A stretch of DNA of 54,134 nucleotides from Pirellulales bacterium (GTDB lineage Bacteria; Planctomycetota; Planctomycetia; Pirellulales; JACPPG01): positions 1 to 54,134 of the forward strand of contig DASYDW010000083.1 of NCBI GenBank assembly GCA_036499395.1. Direction: 5' to 3'. Both the position numbers and the translations under genes were made by a program. Every line of letters begins with the position of its first letter. Positions within the stretch are counted from its first letter, which is position 1. The notes beneath the pieces were generated by a model, which had not been told where the DNA came from, made no database searches, and saw only the letters and a program-made list of their open reading frames with translations. Shown here in pieces: positions 7,376-17,900 of the stretch.

Positions 7376-9013
7376 ATGAGCAAGACCAACGGCGCCTGCC
7401 AGCTAGTCTTTGTTCTTTACTCTTTGGCATACGCACTAGCCATCCAAGCGCAATCCACAAGCTTTCGCGGTGCGCCGGCATCGGCGAAGGAACTTTTGCC
7501 ACCGTCGATCGCTGGCGGCGGAGCCAGCGGCAAATTCTCTTACGAACTTCACTGCGCAAGTTGCCATGGAACCAGTGGGCAGGGGTCAGGGAACATTCCC
7601 GCACTGACCACAGACACTGTTAAATCTGCTTCTGCAGGAGAATTATTCTGGTTCATTTCAAAGGGAGATGCCAGCAGTGGAATGCCGTCTTGGGAGCAGC
7701 TCCCCGAAGCGCAGCGTTGGCAAATCGTCAGTTTTCTAAAGGCTTTTGAGCCCCTGGGAGCCGCTGCGCCAGCGACAGCGGATTCTAAACCCTCCTTCGA
7801 AAAGGCGGCCCCACCCAAAGCGCCATTCACCGATTATCGATTCGAAAGGCCGGGACAGGTTCACAAGATCACGGTAAGAGACCTCCCGGCTCCATACGAA
7901 ACGCCTTCCGCCTCCAATGGCCCAACGATTGTACCGCGGCCTCGAAACGCGTGGCCCAAGGCACCGAAGGGATTCGAGGTAACGCTGTACGCAGACGGTC
8001 TTGAGAATCCTCGTCGCCTTCGCCGTGCTCCCAATGGTGATCTCTTTGTCGCGGAACCGGAATCCGGCAAGATCGATATCTTTCGCGGTATCGATAACGC
8101 GGGACACCCGCAGCGCAAAACGGTGTTCGCCGGCGGTGTGGATCAACCGTTCGGAATGAACTTCTATCCCCTGGGACCTGATCCGCGCTGGGTGTATGTG
8201 GGAACCCCGACCGCTGTGATTCGCTTTCCTTATCGTAACGGGGATCTGGAAGCACGCGGCCCGTCAGAACATATTATGGATCTCGCAAAAGACGGCCACA
8301 TTAGCAAGGACATCGAAGTTGAGCCTGACGGGAAGAAGATATTGATTTCCGTGGGGTCCTTCTCGAACGCGGACGATGTGGATAACAACCCGTTGGAAAA
8401 GAACAGAGCGAACATACTAGAGGTCAATCCCGACGGATCTGATCTGCAAGTCTATGCCTACGGGATTCGCAATCCCTCATTTATGGCCATCGATCCAAAG
8501 ACGAAGGATCTCTGGGTGACGGTAAACGAACGCGATGGACTAGGTGACAATCTCGTTCCTGACTACATCACTCATGTGCAACACGGCGGTTTTTACGGTT
8601 GGCCATGGTGGTACATGGGCGGTCACTCAGATCCACGCCTCGCAGGTAAACATCCGGAACTCAAAGATAAAGTCATTACGCCGGACGTACTCTTACAGCC
8701 TCACAATGCCTCCGTCGGAATTGCTTTTTACGATGGCAAACAGTTCCCTTCGGAATTTTCTGGTGATATTTTCGCGGCTGAACACGGCTCGTGGAATAGG
8801 AGCGTTCGCACCGGTTACGAAGTGATCCGAATACGCCTACATCAAAGTGGTAAAGCGACAGGAGAGTATGAGGATTTCTTGACCGGCTTCGCCATAGACA
8901 ATAAACGAGCGTGGGGACGGCCAGCTGGTGTGGCGATCGGAGTGGATGGATCCCTCTTCGTGGCCGACGATGCCTCAAACTCCATCTGGCGCGTCAAGTA
9001 CGTCGGTCTCTAG
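7376..9013 (+). CDS. Exported cytochrome c-fused PQQ-dependent sugar dehydrogenase (sorbosone dehydrogenase-like)
   Basis: 545 residues from an ATG preceded by AAGGGG. A signal peptide (to about 26, ending AIQAQ) leads to a class I cytochrome c domain (about 50-125) with the haem site CASCH and a Met in GMPSW. A six-bladed beta-propeller of the soluble aldose/L-sorbosone dehydrogenase type follows (about 190-545), with NGDLFVAEP, YGIRNPSFMA, HGGFYGWPWW and FAAEHGSWNR. It should oxidise a sugar or alcohol in the periplasm and pass electrons from PQQ to its own haem. A LytTR site upstream suggests control by the pair at 10.5-12.4 kb. It converges with the hydrolase, overlapping by 20 bases. Confidence 0.85.
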   Translation: MSKTNGACQLVFVLYSLAYALAIQAQSTSFRGAPASAKELLPPSIAGGGASGKFSYELHCASCHGTSGQGSGNIPALTTDTVKSASAGELFWFISKGDASSGMPSWEQLPEAQRWQIVSFLKAFEPLGAAAPATADSKPSFEKAAPPKAPFTDYRFERPGQVHKITVRDLPAPYETPSASNGPTIVPRPRNAWPKAPKGFEVTLYADGLENPRRLRRAPNGDLFVAEPESGKIDIFRGIDNAGHPQRKTVFAGGVDQPFGMNFYPLGPDPRWVYVGTPTAVIRFPYRNGDLEARGPSEHIMDLAKDGHISKDIEVEPDGKKILISVGSFSNADDVDNNPLEKNRANILEVNPDGSDLQVYAYGIRNPSFMAIDPKTKDLWVTVNERDGLGDNLVPDYITHVQHGGFYGWPWWYMGGHSDPRLAGKHPELKDKVITPDVLLQPHNASVGIAFYDGKQFPSEFSGDIFAAEHGSWNRSVRTGYEVIRIRLHQSGKATGEYEDFLTGFAIDNKRAWGRPAGVAIGVDGSLFVADDASNSIWRVKYVGL

Positions 9014-10202
9014 TGTTCTGGGGGGCTGGCTCAGCGCTGTGCAGTTTGCGCCGCACGTCTGCAGTTCGCTTTTGGCGTACCTCGGTGACCACCTCGTCGA
9101 CCGCCTCGATCACCGCTTGCGGAACGCTGAGCATGATCCGATGCGACGCGCCTGGGACGGCGCGGTTGACCCCCCGGGACGAAAGGCGCGCCGTCTCGTC
9201 ATGCATCGCCATCACGATTTTTCCTCGTGCGAGAAATTCCGGGTCTGGGCCGTTAGGGGTGGGTTGGTCAGATGCTGGCGCAGTGAGCACGACCAGGGGA
9301 ATGTCACCGTAGGAGCGCTTCGAGGCCGCCACCTGATCTGATCCTGCGCCGATTGCTTCCTCCGCTTCTGACAAGGACTCGCGGTAGAGCGGCGCGTGGC
9401 TTGTCAATTGCATGAAGTGGCCATTGACCGCGGCCGGGAACTCAGGATTCGGCTTGACCACGCAATCCGCAGCTGCTTTGGACCCAGGAGCGGGAACACC
9501 CGCCTCGAGCGCAGCCAAGCATGTGCGCAATGCCTCGATGTTGGCCTTGATCTTTGGAAGGAAGCTGGGGGAAACGGGGGAGAGACGCTCCGCCTCGTGC
9601 TCCGTCTCCGGATCGACCAGCACCATGCCGGCGACGTCGCGCAGGTGCGTATCAGCATAGAGCCGCACAATCATGCCGCCGAGCGAGGCGCCCACAAGCA
9701 CGTAAGGCGGCGGCAGGGCCGCGGCCTTGGTTAGGGCGGCCAAATCCTCGGCGAGGTGTCGCGTGTCGCGCGGCAGCGGCCCTGGATCGCTGAACCCATA
9801 GCCTGCCCGATCGTAGGCGCACGCGCGGGTTTTCTTGGCGAGTTCTGTATGCACTTTGCGCCATTCAAACGACGATGCTCCTAAACCCCCTGAGAGGATG
9901 ACAGTAGGAGAGCCGTGACCCAGGCAAAAGAGGTTCAGCCGCCGGCCTCCGATGTCAACAAGTTGCTGGGCCCGACCGTAAATTTCCAGCGAGGGATCGG
10001 GCTGGGCGGCGGCGTTGGATGTGTGTGCGGCCGCGATCAATAGGGCCACCCCTATGAACGCTCCGAACGCGCGCGCGGCGATGATTCTTCCCTGGCGATT
10101 CCGATTCCCCGGCAGCGCCGCGCGAGACTCGAATCTCGCGGCCCCAAAGATCCAACGCCGGCTGGAGCCGCCCACAATGAGGTTTGGTTCGAAGCGCGAC
10201 AT
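8994..10202 (-). CDS. Exported alpha/beta hydrolase
   Basis: 402 residues with a perfect ribosome site (AGGAGGT, three bases before ATG). A basic N-terminus is followed by a hydrophobic stretch at about 45-65, a signal peptide or anchor. The alpha/beta-hydrolase fold shows the oxyanion region LSGGLGASSFEW, the nucleophile elbow VGASLGGM (Ser near 175), an acidic VDPETE and a late His in PGASHRIM. The substrate is not predictable; it resembles general esterases or peptidases. The 3' end overlaps the dehydrogenase gene tail-to-tail. Confidence 0.85.
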   Translation of the reverse strand: MSRFEPNLIVGGSSRRWIFGAARFESRAALPGNRNRQGRIIAARAFGAFIGVALLIAAAHTSNAAAQPDPSLEIYGRAQQLVDIGGRRLNLFCLGHGSPTVILSGGLGASSFEWRKVHTELAKKTRACAYDRAGYGFSDPGPLPRDTRHLAEDLAALTKAAALPPPYVLVGASLGGMIVRLYADTHLRDVAGMVLVDPETEHEAERLSPVSPSFLPKIKANIEALRTCLAALEAGVPAPGSKAAADCVVKPNPEFPAAVNGHFMQLTSHAPLYRESLSEAEEAIGAGSDQVAASKRSYGDIPLVVLTAPASDQPTPNGPDPEFLARGKIVMAMHDETARLSSRGVNRAVPGASHRIMLSVPQAVIEAVDEVVTEVRQKRTADVRRKLHSAEPAPQNTRDRRT

Positions 10203-10515
10203 GTTACCTCCTAAAATTGTTTGGGAGGATTGGCGAGTCCACGGGTAACTAGAGTTGCTGGCATATCAATTGGCTCCGTGGCGCAGGTTCCGAGCATGAG
10301 CGACTGTGAGGCGCCTTGAATTGGGAAGGCGGTGAGTGGTAACTTCCCCAAGCCGTAAACGCCAGATTGCATGCTCGTCCTGCAACATTATTACGAGGAG
10401 ACTCTGCTTAGACGCCGACAGCGACATGGACGTTTAAATTGCGCGGTGGGATTCCAGCCACAATAGGGCGGGCGTGCGACTTCTGACCCTCGGAAAGAAT
10501 TCGATGAGAACGATC
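10203..10515. other. 313-bp intergenic region
   Basis: It lies between the hydrolase start and the end of the LytTR regulator. It must hold the hydrolase promoter. No gene, repeat or CTACGATT pair was seen. Confidence 0.5.
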
Positions 10516-11283
10516 TCAGGGCTGGCTGATGCCCAAGAGTTGGGCTCCGTGAACCTGATACCGACTCATGCGCAATTCCCGGCCATCTTGTAATACCACC
10601 ACGTGATGGCCACGAAACCAGGGCTGGACCGACTTAACCCGGCTCAAATTAACGATCGTTGATCGATGAATTCGCAGAAATCCCGTGGGATTCAGCTTTA
10701 TCGCAAAATTCGTCAGCGAGTCTCGAACTACAAATTGCTGCTTACCAACGTGCAGCGTCACGTAGTTGCCTTCGGCTTCGATAAAATCGATCTCCTTGAC
10801 CGCGACGAATACGATACGGCCGCTAATCTGCAGCGGCAAGCGATCGGCGTATTGGCGTTGTGAGGCCAGTGTGTCCAAACGTCCGATGCCGTTCTTCAAT
10901 TCACTGCGGGCCAACCTGCCTTCGATATGATCTCGGGCCCGGCGCATGGCTTCTTGAAATCGAACCTTACTCAATGGCTTAAGCAAGTAGTCAATTGCAT
11001 AACTATCGAAAGCGCGTAGCGCGTACTGATCATATGCGGTTATGAAGATAGTTACCGGCATGGCGCTGACCCCCACGCGCCGTACGACCTCGATGCCGTC
11101 CACTTCGGGCATTTGTACATCCAAAAATACGATATCCGGTTGGCTCTCCAAAATTTGACTTATGGCGCTCTCGCCATCGCCGCACTCCCCAATGACCTCG
11201 ACCCCCGAGCACACTTTTAGCATTCGTCGCACGGAACGCCGTGCAATGGGCTCATCATCGACTATCAACGCACGAATGGTCAC
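10516..11283 (-). CDS. LytTR-family response regulator
   Basis: 255 residues. The receiver domain (1-120) has the acidic pocket VDDEP, the phosphoacceptor Asp in IVFLDVQMPE and the Lys in DYLLKPL. The LytTR DNA-binding domain (about 150-250) shows KEIDFIEAEGNYVTLHVG and FLRIHRSTIVNLSRV. Its start codon overlaps the kinase stop by four bases, so the two are translationally coupled. It is the only intact LytTR regulator in the window and the best candidate to bind the CTACGATT repeats at 5711, 7132 and 12475. Confidence 0.95.
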   Translation of the reverse strand: MTIRALIVDDEPIARRSVRRMLKVCSGVEVIGECGDGESAISQILESQPDIVFLDVQMPEVDGIEVVRRVGVSAMPVTIFITAYDQYALRAFDSYAIDYLLKPLSKVRFQEAMRRARDHIEGRLARSELKNGIGRLDTLASQRQYADRLPLQISGRIVFVAVKEIDFIEAEGNYVTLHVGKQQFVVRDSLTNFAIKLNPTGFLRIHRSTIVNLSRVKSVQPWFRGHHVVVLQDGRELRMSRYQVHGAQLLGISQP

Positions 11284-12407
11284 AGTGTCGCCGCTGGATT
11301 CACAAGATTATCTGCACTAAAAGGGGATTTTGCCGGAAGGCGCAGGATGACCATGACACCCGTGGGTTCCAAACCCTGGATTCGAAACGACTGATCCGCA
11401 CCATATAATTCGCGCAACCGGTCTGCGGTATTCGATAGGCCGATGCCGCGCGACATCAATCGATCTGGAGGTTCGTCAAGCACACTGTTGTTATTCTTGA
11501 CGACGAGCACTATGTTCGACTCCTCGCGCGATACCTGAACAGACACGACATCCTCACCTTTGCGTTTTGCGATACCGTGGCGGATGGCGTTTTCTACCAG
11601 CGGCTGAAGGACAAATGTAGGGACTGTGGCCTCGAGCAGGTTATCGTCGATTTCGAAATTGAAATGCAGCCGCTCGCCATAGCGATGCTTCTGGATTCCG
11701 ACATAGCACTCTAGGAGTTCGATCTCCTCACGCAAACAGATCTCTTGCGACTGCGATTGCTGTAATGTGGCTCGTAGCAGTTCGCTCAAGCGCAGCAAGA
11801 CATCCTCAGCTCCTGGAGGGTCTTCGTAAATGAGTGTCGTTGCAGCATTTAGGGTATTAAACAGGAAATGTGGCTGCAGCTGAGCGCGCAGAGCATCCAT
11901 TCGTGCTTGGGCTAAACGCACTTCGAGGCGAGCCGTTTGTAACTCTTTCCTGCGGGCATGATCGCGGACGCGATAGAATTCAATTCCCGCCATTAGAAAC
12001 CAGTATGTAAACAAGCAGATCTGTGCGTGCTGACTGTAGTAATGACGCATCGCGACTCTAAACGAAATATCGTGCGTGGAGCGCATTAAGCCGATGCTCG
12101 CTTCCAAAAATATCATGAGCGCGGTGAGTACGCATCCGGCAACAAGATGTACTGCGAGCGCTCGCGTCCAGAACATCTTCTGAAATGGGAATCGCCGCGA
12201 TAACCATACAACAATCGGCGCTTGAGCCCATAGATAGCAAGACCACCCCAGGTAATAGGCGAATGGATTTCGGATCGCTCTGGCGCTGTCATAGGCGTAC
12301 CACTGTGTTGCAAAAATCAGTGCCAACAGAGCCCAACCGCCGAACAGCGATATACGCCGGGTCCAGTCGATCTGCATCGAAGACTCTGTTACGAGACGAG
12401 CGTCCAT
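11280..12407 (-). CDS. LytS/YehU-type membrane sensor histidine kinase
   Basis: 375 residues from an ATG at 12407 with AGGA upstream; a TTG two codons earlier is less likely. Four transmembrane segments occupy about residues 15-145. The His_kinase box LQPHFLFNTLNAAT, N-box PLVENAIRHGI and glycine box GIGLSNTADRLRELYG are all intact, in contrast to the paralogue at 5.8 kb. It phosphorylates the overlapping LytTR regulator. It has no recognised sensor domain beyond the membrane helices, so the signal is unknown. It is divergent from the iorAB operon, with a predicted LytTR site between them. Confidence 0.92.
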   Translation of the reverse strand: MDARLVTESSMQIDWTRRISLFGGWALLALIFATQWYAYDSARAIRNPFAYYLGWSCYLWAQAPIVVWLSRRFPFQKMFWTRALAVHLVAGCVLTALMIFLEASIGLMRSTHDISFRVAMRHYYSQHAQICLFTYWFLMAGIEFYRVRDHARRKELQTARLEVRLAQARMDALRAQLQPHFLFNTLNAATTLIYEDPPGAEDVLLRLSELLRATLQQSQSQEICLREEIELLECYVGIQKHRYGERLHFNFEIDDNLLEATVPTFVLQPLVENAIRHGIAKRKGEDVVSVQVSREESNIVLVVKNNNSVLDEPPDRLMSRGIGLSNTADRLRELYGADQSFRIQGLEPTGVMVILRLPAKSPFSADNLVNPAATL

Positions 12408-12474
12408 GCGCAAATCCTAACCCCGGTCGCCTCAAATGTGTAACTCCGGATAGACGCCAAATCGTTTCGAACTG

Positions 12475-12505
12475 ACTACGATTTGCCCCTGCGCTGCTAC
12501 GATTG
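12475..12505 (+). promoter_or_regulatory. Predicted LytTR operator, site 3
   Basis: CTACGATT copies start at 12476 and 12497, again 21 bases apart. The site lies between the divergent kinase gene (start 12407) and iorA (start 12576), so it could serve autoregulation, the oxidoreductase operon, or both. Confidence 0.65.
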
Positions 12506-12575
12506 GGCCCAAATCAATTTCCCTGAAGCCCTGTCACCGCTAAGGTGATGGCACCTTAGTGGAAGAGCGAACCCA

Positions 12576-13037
12576 GTGGCTGTGCTGACGCTATCGGTGA
12601 ACAAAATATCGCGGCAGGTAGATGTGGCTCCCGACACACCCCTTCTCTGGGTGCTGCGCGATTCGCTCAATTTAACCGGGACGAAGTATGGTTGCGGGAT
12701 GGGATTGTGCGGAGCCTGCACGGTACATCTGGACGGCGTCGCGGTTCGGTCATGCCTCGTGGCCGTGAGCTCAGTGGGTAATCAGTCAGTCACCACCATT
12801 GAGGGGCTCTCGATAGGCTCTACGCACCCAGTTCAGAGGGCGTGGATCGCTGAGCAGGTGCCGCAGTGCGGATACTGCCAATCTGGGCAAATCATGCAGG
12901 CCGCCAGCTTGTTGGCACAAGTTGCTAACCCTAGTGTTGAACAGATCAAGTCCGCGATGAGCGGTAACCTATGCCGCTGCGGCACCTACCAGCGAATAGT
13001 GCGTGCTATTGCTCGCGCGGCCACTGTCGCCGATTAG
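12576..13037 (+). CDS. iorA: Isoquinoline 1-oxidoreductase-type alpha subunit, [2Fe-2S] protein
   Basis: 153 residues from a GTG; no other in-frame start exists upstream because of a TAG. The plant-ferredoxin-type N-terminal cluster site is [17 protein letters not shown] plus a later Cys (VRSCLV). The second cluster uses [10 protein letters not shown] and CRCGTY. This is the small iron-sulfur subunit of molybdenum hydroxylases, passing electrons from the molybdopterin subunit encoded nine bases downstream. The actual substrate (an N-heterocycle, aldehyde or other) cannot be read from the sequence. Confidence 0.9.
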   Translation: MAVLTLSVNKISRQVDVAPDTPLLWVLRDSLNLTGTKYGCGMGLCGACTVHLDGVAVRSCLVAVSSVGNQSVTTIEGLSIGSTHPVQRAWIAEQVPQCGYCQSGQIMQAASLLAQVANPSVEQIKSAMSGNLCRCGTYQRIVRAIARAATVAD

Positions 13038-13046
13038 TGGGCCGGC

Positions 13047-15230
13047 GTGGATCGTCGCAATTTTCTCAAGAAAGGGACCGCCGGCGCCGCGGTTCTTGCG
13101 GTCGGCTTTAGCTGGGACGCGCAAGGGAGGAGCACTTCTCGCCGCAAGGGCACTACGTTGCAACCCAACGCCTGGCTGCGAATCGGTTCAGACGATCAGA
13201 TCACTGTGCTGGCGGAAAAACCGGAGGTTGGTCAGGGGTCCAGAACCTACATCGCGATGATGATCGCGGAGGAGTTGGAGGTGGACTGGTCGAGCATTCG
13301 CGTTGAGCAAGCGCCAACCATCCCGTCGATATATAAAGGGCTTCATACCGGCGGAAGCGGAGGCGTACAGGCTTCCTTCATGCCGATGCGAAGAGCCGGT
13401 GCACAAGCCCGAGAAATGCTGCGTAAAGCAGCGGCACAGCAGTGGGGTGTCGCAGAGCAAGAGTGCCGCGCCGACCGAGGATTCATTCTGCATGCCCGCT
13501 CCAATCGACGGCTTCGATATGGGCAACTCGTAGAGACCGCCTCGCAGATTAAGGTGCATGGCGATCCGGCACTTAAACCGCCCCGGGACTTTCAATTTAT
13601 CGGCCGCCCCATCCCTCGACTCGATCTGCCAAGCAAGGTGGATGGCAGCGCCGTGTTCGGCATCGACGTGCGCCTGCCTGGGATGTTGTTCGCAGTGATT
13701 GCGAGATGTCCCCATTTCGGCGGCAGACTAGCAAGCTACAACGCGGATCTTGCAAAGAAGGTCGCGGGGGTACGCGCTGTGTTCCCTGTTGCCCCCCTTC
13801 CGCGCCGCTTCAATACTGCAGGCGGCGTGGCGGTGGTCGCAGAGTCGAGTTGGACGGCAATTCAGGCACGCAAGTTACTAAAACTGAATTGGGAAAAAGG
13901 CCCGGGCGGTGACGAAACAACCGAATCGCTTCGCAGCGCCATGCAGCGTCAGCTTCACGTGCCAGCGACATTTGTTGCCGCTCAACGCGGGGACCCGATC
14001 ACGATCTTATCCGAAGCCAAAACGATATTCGAAGCCGAATACGAGTCTCCTTTCCAAGCGCACGCGACCATGGAGCCGATGAACACAACGGTCCATGTCA
14101 GGGAGCGAGAAATCGAAGTATGGTCGCCCACGCAATTCGCTGACGAGATTCAAACGGAAATCATCGAGCTATCCGGGTTTTCCCGTGACGGGGTAATTAT
14201 CCACATGACTCTTTCGGGCGGTTCGTTTGGACGTCGCTACCAATGGGATTACGCCGCCGAAGCCTGGCAGATCGCCAAGGAGATACATAATCCAGTCCAG
14301 CTGCTTTGGACGCGCGAAGACGACATGCAGCACGATTTTTACCGACCGTACAATGTGCAGCGATTGACGGCCGGGATCGGCGGGCACAACCAGCTAACCT
14401 CGTGGTCTACTCGCATAGTCAGCACGCCCATTGCTGGAAGTAATCTATATACCGGATATGTCGAGTCCCCTGAAGCATTGCGCGATCCTGAAACGATCGC
14501 AGCCCTTGAGTGGTATGGCGCAGACATCAAACCTTATGCCATCCCAAACTTTCGACTCGACTATGTCCCGGCGCAATCGATCGTACCACGTTCGTGGTGG
14601 CGCTCCGTCTCATCGTCATATACCGCATTCGCAAAGGAATGCTTCGTGGACGAACTGGCCCATCTCCTAAAACGCGACGCGCTCGATTTCCGTCTGAGTC
14701 TCCTATCTGACACCTCAGCACTCACACAGCGGCTTCGCGTTGTCTTAGAACTCGCGACCGCGAAGGCAGGCTGGGGCAAGCGGCTGCCGACAGGTCGTGG
14801 GCTCGGTCTTTCGTGTCGAGTCGGAGATACCTGCAGCGCCCAGGTCGCTGAGGTTTCCGTCGATGCGCAGGGAAGCGTGCGGGTGCTGCGCGTCGTGAGC
14901 GCGGTTGACTGCGGCATTGCTGTCAATCCGGATGGTGTGCGCGCCATGACCGAAGGCGCCATCAATTTCGCATTATCCACGGTGCTCACTGCGCAAATTA
15001 CAATCAAAGATGGCGCTGTAGAGCAAAGCAACTTCCACGACTACCGTGTACTTCGTCTAAACGAGGCTCCCGAAATTCAAGTTCACATTGTCCCAAGCAT
15101 CGCTGATCCGAGCGGGGTAGGGGAACTGGGTGCGATGCTGCTGCCGCCCGCAGTCGTCAACGCGATCTTTGCAGCCACCGGCATTCGCGTGAGGCGTTTG
15201 CCCATCGATCCAAAATCTCTTTCTACATAG
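13047..15230 (+). CDS. iorB: Isoquinoline 1-oxidoreductase-type beta subunit, molybdopterin protein with Tat signal
   Basis: 727 residues from a GTG nine bases after iorA. It begins with a Tat motif (DRRNFLKKG), so the folded complex is exported. Molybdopterin-binding signatures of the single-large-subunit type are present: [50 protein letters not shown], and the C-terminal GVGELG carrying the catalytic Glu. Two large subdomains are typical and the length is normal. It forms an operon with iorA and a Tat-exported dehydrogenase. The promoter region contains a predicted LytTR site. Confidence 0.9.
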   Translation: MDRRNFLKKGTAGAAVLAVGFSWDAQGRSTSRRKGTTLQPNAWLRIGSDDQITVLAEKPEVGQGSRTYIAMMIAEELEVDWSSIRVEQAPTIPSIYKGLHTGGSGGVQASFMPMRRAGAQAREMLRKAAAQQWGVAEQECRADRGFILHARSNRRLRYGQLVETASQIKVHGDPALKPPRDFQFIGRPIPRLDLPSKVDGSAVFGIDVRLPGMLFAVIARCPHFGGRLASYNADLAKKVAGVRAVFPVAPLPRRFNTAGGVAVVAESSWTAIQARKLLKLNWEKGPGGDETTESLRSAMQRQLHVPATFVAAQRGDPITILSEAKTIFEAEYESPFQAHATMEPMNTTVHVREREIEVWSPTQFADEIQTEIIELSGFSRDGVIIHMTLSGGSFGRRYQWDYAAEAWQIAKEIHNPVQLLWTREDDMQHDFYRPYNVQRLTAGIGGHNQLTSWSTRIVSTPIAGSNLYTGYVESPEALRDPETIAALEWYGADIKPYAIPNFRLDYVPAQSIVPRSWWRSVSSSYTAFAKECFVDELAHLLKRDALDFRLSLLSDTSALTQRLRVVLELATAKAGWGKRLPTGRGLGLSCRVGDTCSAQVAEVSVDAQGSVRVLRVVSAVDCGIAVNPDGVRAMTEGAINFALSTVLTAQITIKDGAVEQSNFHDYRVLRLNEAPEIQVHIVPSIADPSGVGELGAMLLPPAVVNAIFAATGIRVRRLPIDPKSLST

Positions 15231-15241
15231 AGGGCAATTTC

Positions 15242-16351
15242 ATGGACCGCAGGAGTTTTCTGAAATCCACATCGATGGCGGGGGCTCTGTCAGGCTTGGG
15301 CTTGTTTTCTTCGGTTCCGACATGGGCTAGTGCGACTCCCAAACGAATCCTCGTGCTGGGGGGCTCTTTTTTTCTGGGACCAGCTCTCGTCGAGGCAGCG
15401 ATTGCCGAAGGACACACCGTCACATTGTTTAATCGTGGTGTAACCAATCCCGATCTATTCCCTCACGTCGAGAAGCTCAGGGGAAATCGTAGCAGCGATC
15501 CTTCTGATCAAGACCTTTCCGCGCTTACACACCGGCATTTCGACGTGGTGGTCGATGTCTGGCCTTCGGATCCGGCACTGGCGCACTCCGCCGCCTTGTT
15601 TCTGAAGGACCGGGTCGGTCACTATGTGTACGTTTCATCTATCGCCGCCTATGACTCCAAGGAATTCTCCAGAGCGGGTATCGATGAGACTGCCCCTTTG
15701 ATCCCCTGGAATGGGCCAGGCCGACCGTATAATCGAGGGAAGGCGGAGAGCGAGAGACGTCTAAAATCGGTTCTCGATCCTAAACTGACGATTGTCCGTC
15801 CGGGACCGATTAAAGGCGATCGTGACACCACGCCGGATCTGCTTACCTGGTTGATGCGAGCCCAAAGCGGCGGGCAGCGCATTGGCCCGGGAGACGGTAG
15901 CGATCCGGTGGAACTGGTCGACGTAAAAGATGTGGCTCGATTTCTACTCTTGGCCATCAACCATTCGCTGTTAGGCGTTTACAACCTCACCGGTCGCTCG
16001 ATGCGCTTTCAGGATTTCTTGGCCCTCTGCAATACCGCTACAGATTCCGATAGCGAGTTCGTGTGGGTTCCACAAAGCTTTCTTCGTCAACAGGGGCTGG
16101 AGACAGACGACGCGTTGGGATTATTTGCGGGCAATTTCCCGCTCTGGCGCCCTTCCGGAGCGAACTCCGGTCTGTTTCAAATCAGCAGCGAGAAGGCGTT
16201 TCGGAGTGGGTGGCAGACAAGACCGTTTGAGGAGACCGCTCTTGACTGCTTGTCTTACTTTCGTTCCAGGAGGGAGCATCTGGACTGGGACGACTATCTT
16301 CCCGCCGCCAAGGAGAGGCAAGTACTCGCGGCCTGGGCGAATCGTTCGTGA
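15242..16351 (+). CDS. Tat-exported extended SDR (NAD-dependent epimerase/dehydratase fold)
   Basis: 369 residues. A Tat signal ([18 protein letters not shown]) is followed by a Rossmann fold with [10 protein letters not shown] as nucleotide loop, YVSSIAAY for the catalytic Ser and YNRGK for Tyr-xxx-Lys. It lies 11 bases after iorB on the same strand, so it is probably the third gene of that operon. A nucleotide-dependent SDR exported with a molybdoenzyme is unusual; NAD(P) is not normally free in the periplasm. It may carry its cofactor bound through Tat export. The product could also be structural rather than catalytic. Confidence 0.85.
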   Translation: MDRRSFLKSTSMAGALSGLGLFSSVPTWASATPKRILVLGGSFFLGPALVEAAIAEGHTVTLFNRGVTNPDLFPHVEKLRGNRSSDPSDQDLSALTHRHFDVVVDVWPSDPALAHSAALFLKDRVGHYVYVSSIAAYDSKEFSRAGIDETAPLIPWNGPGRPYNRGKAESERRLKSVLDPKLTIVRPGPIKGDRDTTPDLLTWLMRAQSGGQRIGPGDGSDPVELVDVKDVARFLLLAINHSLLGVYNLTGRSMRFQDFLALCNTATDSDSEFVWVPQSFLRQQGLETDDALGLFAGNFPLWRPSGANSGLFQISSEKAFRSGWQTRPFEETALDCLSYFRSRREHLDWDDYLPAAKERQVLAAWANRS

Positions 16352-16404
16352 GAAAGGACCTCCCTCTGCAGACAGGCATTCCCTGGAACAACCTGTCCGT
16401 GCGT

Positions 16405-17568
16405 TCACTTTTTCGCGGGCGCTGGAAATGGATTCTCGTCTATAGGGATACCTTTTTGTTCGTTCCATGCGCTCTCGACCGCGGGGATGAAGAAATTGTC
16501 CCAGGCATAAACGCGTTCTGGCATTCCCTGCGTAAGCTCATCTTTGTAGGACTGCATGGTGACTTTTTTCTTGACCTGCTCCAGGGAGAGCCCCTGTGCG
16601 ATCCCTTGCCTGACTTGGTCATTCAAATCAGCCAGAAGCTGGCGCACGGTTTTCATGTAGGTTTTGTCGTGCATGACCGGGCCATGCCCCGGAACGATGA
16701 CGGAAACGTCCATCGCCAGCAGCTTGTCGAGAACTTTGACCCAGCTGCCGATATAAGACGGGGTTGCGTAAGGCACGGGCCAGACCAGAATGTCGCCAGT
16801 GATCAATAACTTTTGGTCCGGGACGTAAACAACGACATCGCCCGCTGTGTTGGCGTTGCCCGGCCAAAATATCATCACTTCCCGACCGCCGAGATCAACG
16901 TGCAACTGGTCGGCAAAGGTGACATTCGGCCCTAGGAAGTGCGACTCTTTCAGTTGCGGAGTGTGCTTGGTGATGACATCGATCATGTTTGTGTAAAAAA
17001 CTTTGTCGACTTCGGTCACGGGCGAGCCGTCGGACTTCTTGCCGGTTTGCAGCCGTTTCCGGGCTATCTCCAGGTAGTTCGGATATTGGGTCAGCTCGAT
17101 CTGCAAGGATTTCGGGATGTACTCGTTCATGGAGTCGCGGGTGAACGGCGTACTGATGATGGCTAACCCTGGGAATGCGCCCGCGTAGACCGAGTTGCCC
17201 ACATTGTGATCTTCGTGCCAGTGTGTGTTGACTAGATAACGAACTGGCTTTGCGGTTTTGCTCTTGATGTCCGCAATCATGCGTTGCGTGAGGGCCGGGA
17301 AGTGACCCGAATCGACCACCAGCACCGCATCCGATCCTATGAGGGCGGCCGAGTTTCCGCTAACAATGGGTGCTTTGGGTTCTGGGGCAATGAAGGCGTA
17401 GATGTCCTTGCCCACATTCTTCATGTGGTAAACGGAAGTGACGTCCTCAAAAACAATCGACTGTGGCGCCTGAGCCCCAGCCGCCGAATAGGAATGTACA
17501 ACCAACCCCAGAGCGAACAAGGTTGAAAGAATTGAGGTGGAAATCAATGTCCTGCGAAAGAGATTCAC
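16405..17568 (-). CDS. Exported metallo-beta-lactamase-fold hydrolase
   Basis: 387 residues with a signal peptide (LISTSILSTLFALGLVVHS). The MBL zinc motif is THWHEDH (about residue 115), followed by a His/Asp pair in TGDILVW and PGHGPVM. The family includes exported lactonase- and quinoprotein-relay-type hydrolases; no specific substrate is evident. It is convergent with the SDR gene, from which it is separated by 53 bases. Confidence 0.85.
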   Translation of the reverse strand: MNLFRRTLISTSILSTLFALGLVVHSYSAAGAQAPQSIVFEDVTSVYHMKNVGKDIYAFIAPEPKAPIVSGNSAALIGSDAVLVVDSGHFPALTQRMIADIKSKTAKPVRYLVNTHWHEDHNVGNSVYAGAFPGLAIISTPFTRDSMNEYIPKSLQIELTQYPNYLEIARKRLQTGKKSDGSPVTEVDKVFYTNMIDVITKHTPQLKESHFLGPNVTFADQLHVDLGGREVMIFWPGNANTAGDVVVYVPDQKLLITGDILVWPVPYATPSYIGSWVKVLDKLLAMDVSVIVPGHGPVMHDKTYMKTVRQLLADLNDQVRQGIAQGLSLEQVKKKVTMQSYKDELTQGMPERVYAWDNFFIPAVESAWNEQKGIPIDENPFPAPAKK

Positions 17569-17900
17569 GAGAACAGCTCCTTGATTGCAAGAGTCTTGTC
17601 TGTGATAGCCACGGATTAATCTAATCGAATATAGCGCAATAGAGTCGGTTCCGGCACGCGAAAACCGAAGTCATTGGCGCTAGTTCAGGGGGTGGTCTTC
17701 GTCCAGGATTTTCGATGAACGAATGCCCGGCTAGGTAGCCGGCGCGAGCGCTGCCGTTTTTTTCAGTTGACTTGTGCGCCGGGGCCGCTCGGCTGGGCAA
17801 CTACTTCCGGTTTTACCATCGCCGATGCGATTGTCAGGGCTGAGGTTGCGGCAAACTCGTCGGCCGACTCGTGTACCTCTGGTTTACGGGGACGATACCC
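17569..17900. other. 332-bp intergenic region
   Basis: It separates two minus-strand genes and must contain the promoter of the MBL-fold hydrolase. No coding frame with codon bias, CTACGATT pair or clear hairpin was recognised. Confidence 0.5.
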
